A stretch of 64,000 nucleotides of DNA from Desulfolutivibrio sulfodismutans DSM 3696 (GCF_013376455.1 NZ_CP045504.1:2873001-2937000); one strand, 5' to 3'. Numbered from the stretch's first letter, positions 31,731 through 40,593 are shown. Made by a program: numbers and translations. Notes: a model not told the origin generated them from the letters alone.

Positions 31731-33269
31731 ATGGCCAGGCTTTTGCTTCTCGATGATGACGCGGTGTTTCGCGAAACCATGAGCCGGGTGTTGACGCGCA
31801 TGGGCCATGACGTGGCCTGCGCGGAAAACCTCAAGGAGGGGCGCATCCGGCTATGGGCCGAACGCCCGGATGTGGTGTTCCTGGATCTGCGCCTGCCCGA
31901 CGGGCACGGGTTGACGCTTATGCCCGATCTGAAGCAGGGCCTGGACGCGCCCGAGGTCATCATCGTCACCGGCGAGGAAGATCCCCGGGGCGCGGAACTG
32001 GCCATCAAAAGCGGGGCCTGGGACTATCTGCAAAAGCCCGTGACCCCGGCCTCCCTGGCCCTGCCCCTGGCCCGGGCCCTGGAATACCGGGCCCAGAAGG
32101 CCGCCAAGCGGCCCCGGGCCGTGCTCAAGCGCGAGGGCATCGTGGGCGGCAGCCGGGCCATCGAGGAATGCCTGGAACTGGTGGCCCAGGCCGCCGAATC
32201 CGATGCCGGGGTCTTGGTCACGGGGGAGACGGGAACGGGCAAGGAGCTTTTCGCCCGGGCCATCCACGCCAATTCCTTGCGCGCCAACAGCAATTTCGTG
32301 GTGGTGGACTGCGCCGCGCTCCCCGAAACCCTGGTGGAGAGCGTGCTCTTCGGCCACGTCAAGGGCGCGTTCACCGGAGCGGACAGGGACCGGGACGGCC
32401 TGTTCCGGCTGGCCGACGGGGGAACCCTGTTCCTGGACGAGATCGGGGAGTTGTCCCCGGCCATCCAGAAGGTGTTTCTGCGCGTGCTCCAGGACGGCCG
32501 GTTTCGGGCCGTGGGGGCCAAGCACGAATCCCAGAGCGATTTCCGGCTGGTGGCGGCCACCAACCGCGACCTGGGCATCATGGCCGAGCGGGGGGGCTTT
32601 CGCGAGGATCTGCTGTACCGCCTGAAGACCATGGTCATCTCCCTGCCGCCGCTGCGCATCCGGCCCGAGGATATCAAACCCCTGGCCATCCATCACATGA
32701 ATCGGCTGTGCGAACGCTACCGCATCCACACCAAGGGGTTTTCCGAGGAATTTTTTGCGGCCCTGGCGACCCATGCCTGGCCTGGAAACGTGCGGGAGCT
32801 TTTCAACACCCTTGAGCGCGTACTGTTGCAGCACAGGGACCAGCCCGTGCTGTATCCCATGCATCTCCCCGACGATATCCGCATCCGGGCCATCCGCGCC
32901 GGCGCCGGGGGACGGCCGGGTGCGGCCACCCCCTCTGGTCAGGAGACGGGCGGGGCGGGCTGGGGCGATCCTGCCCAGGCTCGGGGCGGCGAAATGTCCG
33001 GCGAGGGCCTGAACGACCGTCAAGGTGAAGCCCCGGGAGATTCCCTTGCGTGGCAAAGCCGCGAAGGGGGGGATGCCGGTGGCCTGTCCGCGCCCATCAG
33101 CGCCTGGAAAAAATATCGCCGCATGGCCCTGGATGAGGCGGAACACCGGTATCTGCGGGAGCTTATGGCCGCTTCGGGGGGCAATGTGACCCGGGCCTCG
33201 GCCCTGTCGGGCCTTTCGCCCTCGCGGTTGTACGATCTTTTACGTAAATATGGTCTGGCCACCCGGTAG
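31731..33269 (+). CDS. Sigma-54-dependent response regulator (NtrC family)
   Basis: Two-component regulator of 512 residues. The receiver (1-120) has LLLLDDDAVFRETM, the phospho-acceptor Asp in VVFLDLRLPDGHG and the Lys in YLQKPVTP. The AAA+ domain has Walker A GETGTGKELFARAI, the sigma-54-contacting loop GHVKGAFTGADRD, Walker B GGTLFLDEIGEL and an arginine finger region FREDLLYRLK. A Gly/Ala-rich linker of about 75 residues precedes a C-terminal Fis-type helix-turn-helix (NVTRASALSGLSPSRLYDLL). No kinase gene is adjacent, so its signal is unknown. Confidence 0.94.
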   Translation: MARLLLLDDDAVFRETMSRVLTRMGHDVACAENLKEGRIRLWAERPDVVFLDLRLPDGHGLTLMPDLKQGLDAPEVIIVTGEEDPRGAELAIKSGAWDYLQKPVTPASLALPLARALEYRAQKAAKRPRAVLKREGIVGGSRAIEECLELVAQAAESDAGVLVTGETGTGKELFARAIHANSLRANSNFVVVDCAALPETLVESVLFGHVKGAFTGADRDRDGLFRLADGGTLFLDEIGELSPAIQKVFLRVLQDGRFRAVGAKHESQSDFRLVAATNRDLGIMAERGGFREDLLYRLKTMVISLPPLRIRPEDIKPLAIHHMNRLCERYRIHTKGFSEEFFAALATHAWPGNVRELFNTLERVLLQHRDQPVLYPMHLPDDIRIRAIRAGAGGRPGAATPSGQETGGAGWGDPAQARGGEMSGEGLNDRQGEAPGDSLAWQSREGGDAGGLSAPISAWKKYRRMALDEAEHRYLRELMAASGGNVTRASALSGLSPSRLYDLLRKYGLATR

Positions 33270-33360
33270 GGCGCAGCTCCATTTTTTCAGGAAGAAGTGG
33301 CGAAAAACCGGAATAGTGTTGGATCAGGGCGAGCGATCGCGGTGCAAAGAGAATGCATTG

Positions 33361-33389
33361 TTGGCTATCACGCTGAAATAATGTATTAT
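33361..33389 (+). promoter_or_regulatory. Candidate sigma-70 promoter
   Basis: TTGGCT (33361-33366), a 17-base spacer and TATTAT (33384-33389) in an AT-rich patch within GC-rich surroundings. Transcription would begin near 33396, about 100 bases before a strong terminator. Confidence 0.45.
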
Positions 33390-33395
33390 TTATTC

Positions 33396-33525
33396 TGTTG
33401 AGCAGGCATGTGCCGGGTGGTACGAATTTTGGATTATAATTAAGAAGAGCAGACAATACCTCCCTATTGTTCTGACCTCTCCTTCAACTCCTGCGCGGGG
33501 GCCTTCATGGCCCCCCACCTTTTTT
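33396..33525 (+). ncRNA. Candidate small RNA or attenuated leader upstream of trkH
   Basis: The span between the promoter at 33361-33389 and the terminator at 33497-33525 would give a transcript of about 130 bases. No convincing reading frame lies in it. It could be an independent small RNA, or a leader in which the terminator controls read-through into trkH, whose preferred start (33602) is 76 bases further on. I do not recognise a known riboswitch. The call rests only on promoter and terminator patterns. Confidence 0.35.
33497..33525 (+). terminator. Intrinsic terminator
   Basis: GGGGGCC (33497-33503), a TTCAT loop and GGCCCCC (33509-33515), followed after CACC by six T. A typical rho-independent terminator, placed unusually in front of trkH rather than directly after the preceding gene. 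Confidence 0.7.
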
Positions 33526-33601
33526 GGAGACCAGCCTTTCCGGGGCTATGTTTCCGGCCCGAGTTGGCGTATGGCACTTTAAGCCCGTGACGGGCATACC
33601 C

Positions 33602-34966
33602 ATGTCCATCAAAAAGTTCCTTTCACCCCTGGCCCTGCCCATCTACGTTTTCGCTGCCGCCATAGTTCTTGGCGGGGTGCTGCTGTGCAGCCCTTTCAGC
33701 CATGCCGGGCCGGACGTCTCCTTCCTCGACGCCCTGTTCACCGCCACGTCGGCCACCTGCGTGACCGGTCTGGCCGTGGTGGACACCGGCACGGCCTATT
33801 CCACCTTCGGCCAGGTGGTCATCCTGCTGCTCATCCAACTCGGCGGTCTGGGCATCATGACCTACGCCAGCCTTTTTTTCTATCTGTGGCGGCGCAGGGT
33901 CTCCCTCACCGACCACATCGCCGTGGGTCAAAGCCTGATGCAGGATCCGTCCTTTCACCTGGGGCATTTTCTGTTGCGTGTCGTGGCCTGCGTCGCGGTC
34001 ATCGAAAGCGTCGGCGCCCTGGCCCTGCACCTCCTCGACCCGCAGGGCTTTTCCCCGTTCTCGGCGGTCTTCCACTCCGTCTCGGCCTTCTGCAACGCCG
34101 GGTTCGGTCTTTTTTCCGACAACCTCATGGGCTACCGGGGCAATGCGGGCGTCAATCTGGTCATCATGGCCCTGATCGTCCTGGGGGGTCTCGGTTTCAC
34201 GGTCCTCGTGGAGATGTACCGCCTGGGACGGGAACGCCTGCGCCCCCGGGAACGACTGGTTCCCCGTCGCCGTCTCAGTTGGTATTCCCGCACGGTCCTC
34301 ACCACCAGCGCCTTTTTGATCGCCATTGGCGCCGTCCTGCTGTTTATCGGCGAGATGAACACCGGTTCGGCCGGAACGGACAAGGCAGACGCCGTGCTGG
34401 CCGCCCTGTTTCAGTCCGTCACCTGCCGCACCGCAGGCTTCAACACCCTGGACATCGGGCATATGGGCGAGGCCTCCCTGATCATCATGATCCTTTTGAT
34501 GTTCATCGGCGGTTCGCCGGGTTCCTGCGCCGGGGGCATCAAGACCACCACCTTCCGGGTGCTGGCCGCCTTCGGCCGGGCCCAGATGCGCGGCGGCAGG
34601 CAGGCGGTCATCGGCCGTTACGCCGTGGACGACGGCACCCTGAACCGGGCCATGACCCTGACCATCTTCGCCCTGGGGATTGTGCTCGCGGCCCTGCTTG
34701 TGCTGTGCTTCACCGAGGGGGCCACCATGGCCCACCACCTGGCCCCGGGGCGGTTCATGGACATTTTGTTCGAAGTGGTTTCGGCGTTTGGCACGGTGGG
34801 GCTTTCCACGGGCTTGACCCCGCATCTCACGCCCGCCGGGAAGATCGTGATCATCGTGCTGATGTTTGTGGGGCGGCTTGGCCCCATCGTGTTTTTATCC
34901 GTGCTCCAGGGGTTCCAGGAGCGTCCGCGCTACCAGTGGCCGGAGCAGGGCATGCTCATCGGGTAG
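33602..34966 (+). CDS. trkH: TrkH-family potassium uptake channel protein
   Basis: Potassium-translocating membrane subunit, 454 residues from the preferred ATG 33602, which begins just before the first helix (LSPLALPIYVFAAAIVLGG). In-frame upstream starts (33524, 33548) would add a non-conserved extension. Four pore loops with selectivity-filter segments are visible in order: TATSATCVTGLAV, SVSAFCNAGFGLF, SVTCRTAGFNTLD and VVSAFGTVGLSTGL. Many transmembrane helices are predicted by eye. The regulatory subunit gene trkA follows 76 bases downstream, so the two form one uptake system. Confidence 0.92.
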   Translation: MSIKKFLSPLALPIYVFAAAIVLGGVLLCSPFSHAGPDVSFLDALFTATSATCVTGLAVVDTGTAYSTFGQVVILLLIQLGGLGIMTYASLFFYLWRRRVSLTDHIAVGQSLMQDPSFHLGHFLLRVVACVAVIESVGALALHLLDPQGFSPFSAVFHSVSAFCNAGFGLFSDNLMGYRGNAGVNLVIMALIVLGGLGFTVLVEMYRLGRERLRPRERLVPRRRLSWYSRTVLTTSAFLIAIGAVLLFIGEMNTGSAGTDKADAVLAALFQSVTCRTAGFNTLDIGHMGEASLIIMILLMFIGGSPGSCAGGIKTTTFRVLAAFGRAQMRGGRQAVIGRYAVDDGTLNRAMTLTIFALGIVLAALLVLCFTEGATMAHHLAPGRFMDILFEVVSAFGTVGLSTGLTPHLTPAGKIVIIVLMFVGRLGPIVFLSVLQGFQERPRYQWPEQGMLIG

Positions 34967-35042
34967 CCGCCTCCGGCGTCGGGCGCGGGGGGCCTGTCTC
35001 CCGACCCGGGATTTTCCGGAAGAAAAGACGAGGAAAAACGCC

Positions 35043-35696
35043 ATGGCCGTTTTGCAGATCGGCATTATAGGATTGGGGAAATTCGGCTATTATCTGGGGA
35101 AAAACCTTGTAGGCATGGGGCATCAGGTGCTCGGCCTGGACGCCGACCCGGAAAAGGTGCGGAACGCCCAAAACGTCCTCACCCAGGTCTATCAGTTGGA
35201 GGCCTCGGATAAAAAGGCCCTGGAACAGATCCGGGTCGCGGACATGGCCCACGTGGTGGTCAGCGTGGGGCACTCCATGGAGGCCAGCATCCTCATCTCC
35301 CTGTACCTCAAGGAGCTTGGGGCGTCGAAAATCTGGGTCAAGGCCGTGTCCACGGACCACGAGAAGATTCTGCGCCGCATCGGCGTGGACGAGGTGTTCA
35401 TCCCCGAACGCTACGCCGCCAAGCAACTGGCCCACAGGCTGGCCAACCCGGGGCTGATCGAGTTTCTGCCCATGGACCAGCAGGTGGCCATCAAGGAACT
35501 GATCGTGGAGGCCTGGGCCGGGAAGACCCTGCGGCAACTGGCCCTGACCAACACGTACGGAGTCCAGGTCATCGCCTACCGCCTGCAGGGGGAGAAACAC
35601 TACAGCTACATTCCCAAGGCCGACGAGCCTCTGCGCCAGGGCGATTTCCTGGTGGTGGTGGGCAATGAGAAAAAACTGAGCGACCTAAAGCCCTAG
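35043..35696 (+). CDS. trkA: TrkA/KtrA-type potassium channel regulatory subunit
   Basis: Cytoplasmic RCK protein of 217 residues that gates the TrkH channel. The Rossmann motif GIIGLGKFGYYLGKNLVGMG at about residues 7-26 binds a nucleotide. It is followed by an RCK_N domain and a C-terminal RCK_C domain (LRQGDFLVVVGNEKKL). The single RCK unit is half the size of E. coli TrkA and closer to KtrA. The start ATG 35043 is preceded by GAGGAA; the frame is open back to 34866 inside trkH but that part is not conserved. Confidence 0.92.
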   Translation: MAVLQIGIIGLGKFGYYLGKNLVGMGHQVLGLDADPEKVRNAQNVLTQVYQLEASDKKALEQIRVADMAHVVVSVGHSMEASILISLYLKELGASKIWVKAVSTDHEKILRRIGVDEVFIPERYAAKQLAHRLANPGLIEFLPMDQQVAIKELIVEAWAGKTLRQLALTNTYGVQVIAYRLQGEKHYSYIPKADEPLRQGDFLVVVGNEKKLSDLKP

Positions 35697-35845
35697 CGTC
35701 GCCCCGGCCCGTCTGGAACAGGGAATTTCCCAAGACGCCGCATCCGGCCATGCGCAGGCCGCTATTTTTTGGCGTTGGTTCATGAATCTTAACCATCACA
35801 CGGCATTGTTCGCCAGCATCGCGAACAGGCCGTCAGGATATCTCC

Positions 35846-36862
35846 ATGCGATTCGTTGATGAGGCGGTGATCACCGTCAGATCGGGCAAGGGCGGGGCCG
35901 GAAGCATTTCCTTTCGGCGGGAAAAATTCGTACCCCTGGGAGGCCCCGACGGCGGCGACGGCGGCAAGGGCGGCGACATGGTCTTTCGGGCCTCGGACAA
36001 CCTGCTTACCCTCTACGATCTGCGCCTGAAGCGCATCTACGGGGCCAAAAACGGCAAGGGCGGCATGGGGCAGCAGCGCTACGGGGCCGCAGGGCCGGAT
36101 CTGGTGGTGGATGTGCCCACGGGCACCCAGATTTACGAAATCGCCGAGGACGGTGCGGAAACCCTGGCCATGGATCTGGTGCGAAACGGCCAGACCTGGA
36201 TCGCCTGCCAGGGCGGCCGCGGCGGCAAGGGCAACATGCACTTCGCCTCGGCCACCATGCGCGCCCCCCGGTTCGCCCAGCCCGGAGAGCCCGGCGAGGA
36301 AAAGAAACTGCGCCTGGAGCTTAAGGTGCTGGCCGACATCGGCATCATCGGCCTGCCCAACGCCGGAAAATCCACGCTCATCGCCGCCGTGTCCCACGCC
36401 AAGCCCAAGATCGCGCCCTATGCCTTCACCACCCTGTCCCCCAACCTGGGGGTCATCGAGGACGCCGAGGGACGGCGCATCGTCATGGCCGACATCCCCG
36501 GCCTCATCGAGGGGGCCCACCAGGGATTGGGGCTGGGGCACCAGTTCCTCAAGCATGTGGAGCGCACCAAGGCCCTGGTGCACCTCATGAGCGTGGAGGA
36601 CATAAACCTAGACGACCCCATGGCCGGATTTGCCGTGGTGGACGAGGAACTGGCCCGCTTCGACCCGAAGCTGGCCGAGAGGCCGCAGATCCGGGTCTTG
36701 AACAAGATCGACCTGCTGGACGCCGAAACGCTGGCCGCCCTGCGGGCCGCCGTGCCTGGCGAGACCTTGCTGGCGTCGGCCCGGGACCGGATCGGCCTTG
36801 ACTCGGTGCTTTTGGCCATGAGTGCGATGGTCTATCCGGAAGGGGAGGAGGGGGAGGGATAG
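35846..36862 (+). CDS. obgE: GTPase ObgE/CgtA
   Basis: Essential ribosome-associated GTPase, 338 residues. The Gly-rich Obg fold is at the N-terminus (SGKGGAGSISFRREKFVPLG, GGDGGKGGD). The G domain has G1 GLPNAGKST at about residue 171, the switch I/G2 region, G3 DIPGLIEGA and G4 NKIDLLD. No long C-terminal extension. The start is ATG 35846. The gene ends just before a large intergenic hairpin repeat that could terminate its transcript. Confidence 0.96.
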   Translation: MRFVDEAVITVRSGKGGAGSISFRREKFVPLGGPDGGDGGKGGDMVFRASDNLLTLYDLRLKRIYGAKNGKGGMGQQRYGAAGPDLVVDVPTGTQIYEIAEDGAETLAMDLVRNGQTWIACQGGRGGKGNMHFASATMRAPRFAQPGEPGEEKKLRLELKVLADIGIIGLPNAGKSTLIAAVSHAKPKIAPYAFTTLSPNLGVIEDAEGRRIVMADIPGLIEGAHQGLGLGHQFLKHVERTKALVHLMSVEDINLDDPMAGFAVVDEELARFDPKLAERPQIRVLNKIDLLDAETLAALRAAVPGETLLASARDRIGLDSVLLAMSAMVYPEGEEGEG

Positions 36863-36870
36863 GAGATTTT

Positions 36871-36908
36871 CCGGGGGGAACCTTTTTTGAAAAAAAGGTT
36901 CCCCCCGG
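36871..36908. repeat. GC-rich hairpin repeat, module A copy 1
   Basis: A perfect 18-bp inverted repeat (arms 36871-36888 and 36891-36908, two-base GA loop) whose arm starts CCGGGGGGAACC and ends in T6. The following bases (GGACCCCCTTCCAAAAAACT) are nearly the same as next to the copy at 56243-56284. It follows the obgE stop by 8 bases and has T/A tracts in the stem, so it could work as a terminator in both directions. Confidence 0.8.
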
Positions 36909-36981
36909 ACCCCCTTCCAAAAAACTTTGACGCGCTTCGCGTCCGCGTGCGGGAGAACGCATGTTCTCCGGCCAGCCTGAT

Positions 36982-37030
36982 CCCGGGCGTCCCCCCGGCG
37001 GCGCGAAGCGCCGCCGGGGGGACGCCCGGG
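36982..37030. repeat. Very stable 23-bp inverted repeat in obgE-rlmN spacer
   Basis: Perfect 23-base arms (36982-37004 and 37008-37030) around a GAA loop. The arms start CCCGGGCGTCCCCCC. The analogous position in the def-aspS spacer holds another long perfect palindrome of different sequence. No T tract follows, so it is not a classical terminator. Confidence 0.85.
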
Positions 37031-37035
37031 AAATC

Positions 37036-37089
37036 AGGGGGTCCGGGGGAAATGATTTCCCCCGGGCGGGGTTCGGGGCGGCAGCCCCG
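37036..37089 (+). repeat. Dispersed intergenic repeat, module B copy 1
   Basis: A 54-base element, starting AGGGGGTCCGGGGG and ending GGGCGGCAGCCCCG, matching the reverse complement of 51860-51913 at 51 of 54 positions by hand count. It contains two small hairpins. It lies directly before rlmN. Confidence 0.8.
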
Positions 37090-37100
37090 AGGGGCAACGC

Positions 37101-38144
37101 ATGACGACGCCTGTGAACCTGATCGACCTGTCCTTCCACGAGCTGGAGGCCTTTTTGACCGCCATGGGCGAGGCCCCGTACCGGGCCCGCCAGATATGGC
37201 AATGGCTGTGGCAGAAAGGCTGCCGGGACATCGCCGCCTTTTCCGACGTGGCCAAGTCCCTGCGGGCCGCGCTGGCCGAGCGGGCCGAGGTCCGCTGGCC
37301 CGAGGTGGTCCGGGAGCAGGCCTCGCGCGACGGCACGGCCAAGTTCCTGTTGCGCCTGGCCGACGGCGAGGCCGTGGAGACCGTGCTCATCCCGGAAAAG
37401 GACCATTACACCCAATGCCTGTCCACCCAGGCCGGGTGCGCCCTGGGGTGCACCTTCTGCGCCACGGGAAGGATGGGGTTTCGCCGCAACCTGACCCCTG
37501 GGGAGATCCTCGGGCAGATCCTGGTGGCCCGGCAGTGGCTTTGGGACCGGCAGTCCGCCCTGGCCCTGCGCAACCTGGTGTTCATGGGCATGGGCGAACC
37601 GCTTTTGAACTATGACAATCTCCTGCAGGCCCTGGAAGCCCTGCACCATCCCCAGGGCCTGGACTTCTCCAGCCGCCGCATCACCCTGTCCACGGCCGGG
37701 ATCGTCAAGAACCTGCTGGCCTTCGGGGCCACGGGCCTGGGATCGCTGGCCGTGTCCCTGCACGCCCCCAACCAGGAGCTTCGGGCCGAGATCATGCCCG
37801 TGGCCCGGTCCACGCCCCTTTCCGAGCTCATGGCGGCCCTCAAAGACTATCCGCTCAAGCCCCGGGAGCGGCTGACCTTCGAATATCTGCTTTTGGACGG
37901 GGTCAACGACTCCCCGGCCCAGGCCAGGGAACTGGTGCGGCTTTTGTCCCACGTCAAGGCCAAGGTGAATCTCATCGCGTTCAACCCCGTGCCGGGCATT
38001 CCGTATGGCGCGCCGAGTCCGGCCCGGGTGGAGGCGTTTCAGGACGTCTTGCGCCAAAAGGGCCTCACGGCCACCCTGCGCAAGTCCAAGGGCGCGGACA
38101 TCGCGGCGGCCTGCGGGCAGTTGCGCAACGAGGGAGTGGCGTAA
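37101..38144 (+). CDS. rlmN: 23S rRNA/tRNA C2-adenine methyltransferase RlmN
   Basis: Radical SAM enzyme that methylates A2503 of 23S rRNA and A37 of some tRNAs. The 347-residue protein has the N-terminal segment FHELEAFLTAMGEAPYRARQ, the cluster motif CALGCTFCATGRMGFRRNL, the VFMGMGEPLLNYD segment and, near the end, the methyl-accepting Cys in DIAAACGQL. The start is ATG 37101, immediately after the dispersed repeat; GAGGGG upstream serves as ribosome-binding site. Confidence 0.95.
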   Translation: MTTPVNLIDLSFHELEAFLTAMGEAPYRARQIWQWLWQKGCRDIAAFSDVAKSLRAALAERAEVRWPEVVREQASRDGTAKFLLRLADGEAVETVLIPEKDHYTQCLSTQAGCALGCTFCATGRMGFRRNLTPGEILGQILVARQWLWDRQSALALRNLVFMGMGEPLLNYDNLLQALEALHHPQGLDFSSRRITLSTAGIVKNLLAFGATGLGSLAVSLHAPNQELRAEIMPVARSTPLSELMAALKDYPLKPRERLTFEYLLLDGVNDSPAQARELVRLLSHVKAKVNLIAFNPVPGIPYGAPSPARVEAFQDVLRQKGLTATLRKSKGADIAAACGQLRNEGVA

Positions 38145-38264
38145 AAGTCCCGCCCCGACATCGTGACAAAGCGGCCACGCATCCGTCACCTGCGCCCCTT
38201 GTGCCCGGCCGCGCTTTTCACTACAAAGACCTTCCCCATTTTCGCGGAAAAAAGGAACTCCGTC

Positions 38265-38639
38265 ATGTCCCGACCCGATTTCGCCAAGTGCAAAGGACTT
38301 GTCCCCTGCATCGCCCAGGAGGCCGACACGGGCGAGGTGCTCATGCTCGCCTATATGAACGAGGAGGCCTGGGAAAAAACCCTGGCCACGGGCGAGGTCC
38401 ATTACTACAGCAGAAGCCGCAACGCCCTGTGGCGAAAGGGCGGCACCTCGGGCCACGTCCAGAAGGTCAAAAGCATACGCCTGGACTGCGACAAGGACAC
38501 GGTCCTGGTCCTGGTGGAGCAGCTTGGCGGCGCGGCCTGCCACACGGGCTACAAAAGCTGCTTTTTCACGGAAATCGCCCCGGACGGCGACCGCGTCTGT
38601 TCGCCGCTCATCTTCGATCCCAAGGAGGTCTACAAATAA
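38265..38639 (+). CDS. hisI: Phosphoribosyl-AMP cyclohydrolase
   Basis: Third step of histidine synthesis: opening of the adenine ring of phosphoribosyl-AMP. 124 residues, with no fused HisE domain. Motifs: [20 protein letters not shown], the metal-binding DCDKD and [12 protein letters not shown]. The start ATG 38265 has AAGGAA at a good distance; the frame is open to 38163 but unsupported. It ends one base before hisG, forming a small his operon. Confidence 0.95.
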   Translation: MSRPDFAKCKGLVPCIAQEADTGEVLMLAYMNEEAWEKTLATGEVHYYSRSRNALWRKGGTSGHVQKVKSIRLDCDKDTVLVLVEQLGGAACHTGYKSCFFTEIAPDGDRVCSPLIFDPKEVYK

Positions 38640-38640
38640 C

Positions 38641-39522
38641 ATGACCCAGCCAAAAAAGCTCAAACTCGGCATCCCCAAGGGCTCTCTCCAGGACGCCACC
38701 ATCGCCCTGTTCGAAAAGTCCGGATGGAAGATCCGGATGCACCACCGCAACTATTTCCCCGAGATCAACGACCCGGACATCCAGTGCAGCATGTGCCGGG
38801 CCCAGGAGATGTCGCGCTACGTGGAGACCGGCACCCTTGATGCGGGCCTGACCGGCAAGGACTGGATCCTGGAGAACAATTCCGACGTGGTGGTGGTGTC
38901 CGACCTGGTCTATTCCAAGGTCAGCAACCGCCCGGCCCGCTGGGTGCTGGCCGTGGCCGCCGACTCGCCGTATCGCCGTCCCCAGGATCTGGCCGGAAAG
39001 AAAATCGCCACGGAGTTGGTGAGCTTCACCAAATCCTATTTCGAGGCCGCCGAGGTGCCCGTGGCCGTGGAATTCTCCTGGGGCGCCACCGAGGCCAAGG
39101 TGGTCGAGGGCCTGGCTGACGCCATCGTGGAGGTCACCGAGACCGGCACCACCATCAAGGCCCACGGCCTGCGCATCATCGCCGAACTGCTTCAGACCAA
39201 CACCCGGCTCATCGCCAACAAGGCCGCCTGGGAAGATCCCTTCAAGCGTAAAAAGATCGAAAACCTGGACATGCTCCTGCAGGGAGCGTTGCGGGCCGAA
39301 AGCCTGGTGGGGCTCAAGATGAACGTGCCCGAGGAAAAGATGCCCGCCATCATGAACCTTTTGCCCAGTCTCACCGCGCCCACCGTGGCCAACCTGTACA
39401 ACAAGGACTGGCTGTCCGTGGAGATCGTGGTCTCCGAGAGCCTGGTGCGCGACCTGATCCCCAAGCTGCACGAGCTCGGGGCCGAAGGCATCATCGAATA
39501 TTCCCTGAACAAGGTCATCTAG
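38641..39522 (+). CDS. hisG: ATP phosphoribosyltransferase, long form
   Basis: First, rate-limiting enzyme of histidine synthesis. At 293 residues it is the long form with a C-terminal regulatory domain, so it should be feedback-inhibited by histidine and not need HisZ. Motifs: [60 protein letters not shown] and the ACT-like end [21 protein letters not shown] strong terminator follows. Confidence 0.95.
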   Translation: MTQPKKLKLGIPKGSLQDATIALFEKSGWKIRMHHRNYFPEINDPDIQCSMCRAQEMSRYVETGTLDAGLTGKDWILENNSDVVVVSDLVYSKVSNRPARWVLAVAADSPYRRPQDLAGKKIATELVSFTKSYFEAAEVPVAVEFSWGATEAKVVEGLADAIVEVTETGTTIKAHGLRIIAELLQTNTRLIANKAAWEDPFKRKKIENLDMLLQGALRAESLVGLKMNVPEEKMPAIMNLLPSLTAPTVANLYNKDWLSVEIVVSESLVRDLIPKLHELGAEGIIEYSLNKVI

Positions 39523-39544
39523 TTCCGCGTCCGAAAAAAAGCCG

Positions 39545-39579
39545 AGCCCGGGAGGGAGCATCCCTCCCGGGCTTTTTTT
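39545..39579 (+). terminator. Intrinsic terminator after hisG
   Basis: Stem AGCCCGGGAGGGA (39545-39557) with TCCCTCCCGGGCT (39561-39573), a GCA loop and seven T (39573-39579). It ends the hisI-hisG unit. Confidence 0.93.
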
Positions 39580-39681
39580 CGCCCACCGGCCCGGATTCCC
39601 GCTTGCCCGCGTGACGTTTTTCGAGAACAACCGTTTTCAGGGCGGACATTCCGCCCCAAGCCCTTTTGCCCGGAGAATCCC

Positions 39682-40593
39682 ATGTCCCACCGCTTTGGCC
39701 ACGTGGCCGTCCTCGGCCCCACCAACGCCGGAAAATCCACCTTCCTCAACCGCGTGATCGGCCAGAAAATTTCCATCGTCTCGCCCAAGCCCCAGACCAC
39801 CCGCAACCGCATCACCGGCATCCTGACCACGGAGCAGGCCCAGGTCGTCTTTCTGGACACCCCGGGCCTGCATCGCCAAAGCCGGGGCATAAGCCCGCTG
39901 CTTTTGCGCTCGGCCTGGAACGCCCTGCCCATGGCCGACGTGGCCCTGCTCTTTTTCGACGCCCGGGCCCTGGCCCCAAAGCCCAATCTGCTGGAGGCCG
40001 AGGCCCGGCCCCTGGCCAAGGCCCTGGGCGGCGACCCCATGCCCGTGATCGTGGCCTTAAACAAGGTGGATGCGGTGCGCCCCAAGGAGCGCCTGTTGCC
40101 GCTGCTCAAGGAGATGGCCCTGATCTTCCCCCAGGCCGAGGTGTTTCCCATAAGCGCCTTGTCGGGACAGGGCGTGGACGAGGTGGTGGCGGCCGTGGCC
40201 GCACGCCTGCCCGAGGGGCCGCCCCAGTACGGCGAAGACGAGATCACCACCGCGCCCGTGCGATTCATGGCCGCCGAGGCCGTGCGCGAGAAGCTTTTTC
40301 TGGCCCTGGGCCAGGAGCTGCCGTACGGCGTGGCCGTGGAGATCGAGTCCTGGGATGAGCAGACAAATCCGGCCATGCCCCACATTTCCGCCGTGATCTA
40401 CGTGCCCCGGACAACGCATAAGGGCATCGTCATCGGCAAGGGCGGGGAGATGCTCAAAAAGGTGGGCTCCGAGGCCCGGGCCGAGATCGAGGAGCTTGTG
40501 GGCGGACGGGTGCATCTGGAGTTGTGGGTCAAGGTCAAGCCGGATTGGCCCGGGGACAAGGGCTTCGTGCGCGAATTGGGACTTGGGGAATAG
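39682..40593 (+). CDS. era: GTPase Era
   Basis: Ribosome-assembly GTPase that binds the 3' end of 16S rRNA, 303 residues. G1 is GPTNAGKST (about 11-19), the G2 region PQTTRNRITGI, G3 DTPGLH and G4 NKVD. The C-terminal KH domain is clear: GIVIGKGGEMLKKVG followed by ELWVKVKPDW. The start is ATG 39682. Confidence 0.96.
   Translation: MSHRFGHVAVLGPTNAGKSTFLNRVIGQKISIVSPKPQTTRNRITGILTTEQAQVVFLDTPGLHRQSRGISPLLLRSAWNALPMADVALLFFDARALAPKPNLLEAEARPLAKALGGDPMPVIVALNKVDAVRPKERLLPLLKEMALIFPQAEVFPISALSGQGVDEVVAAVAARLPEGPPQYGEDEITTAPVRFMAAEAVREKLFLALGQELPYGVAVEIESWDEQTNPAMPHISAVIYVPRTTHKGIVIGKGGEMLKKVGSEARAEIEELVGGRVHLELWVKVKPDWPGDKGFVRELGLGE

Noticed and set aside
36585-38750. Minus-strand frame of 721 codons opposite rlmN and hisI
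   Set aside because: It runs through the hairpin repeats and opposite two clear enzymes; its translation has no recognisable motif.
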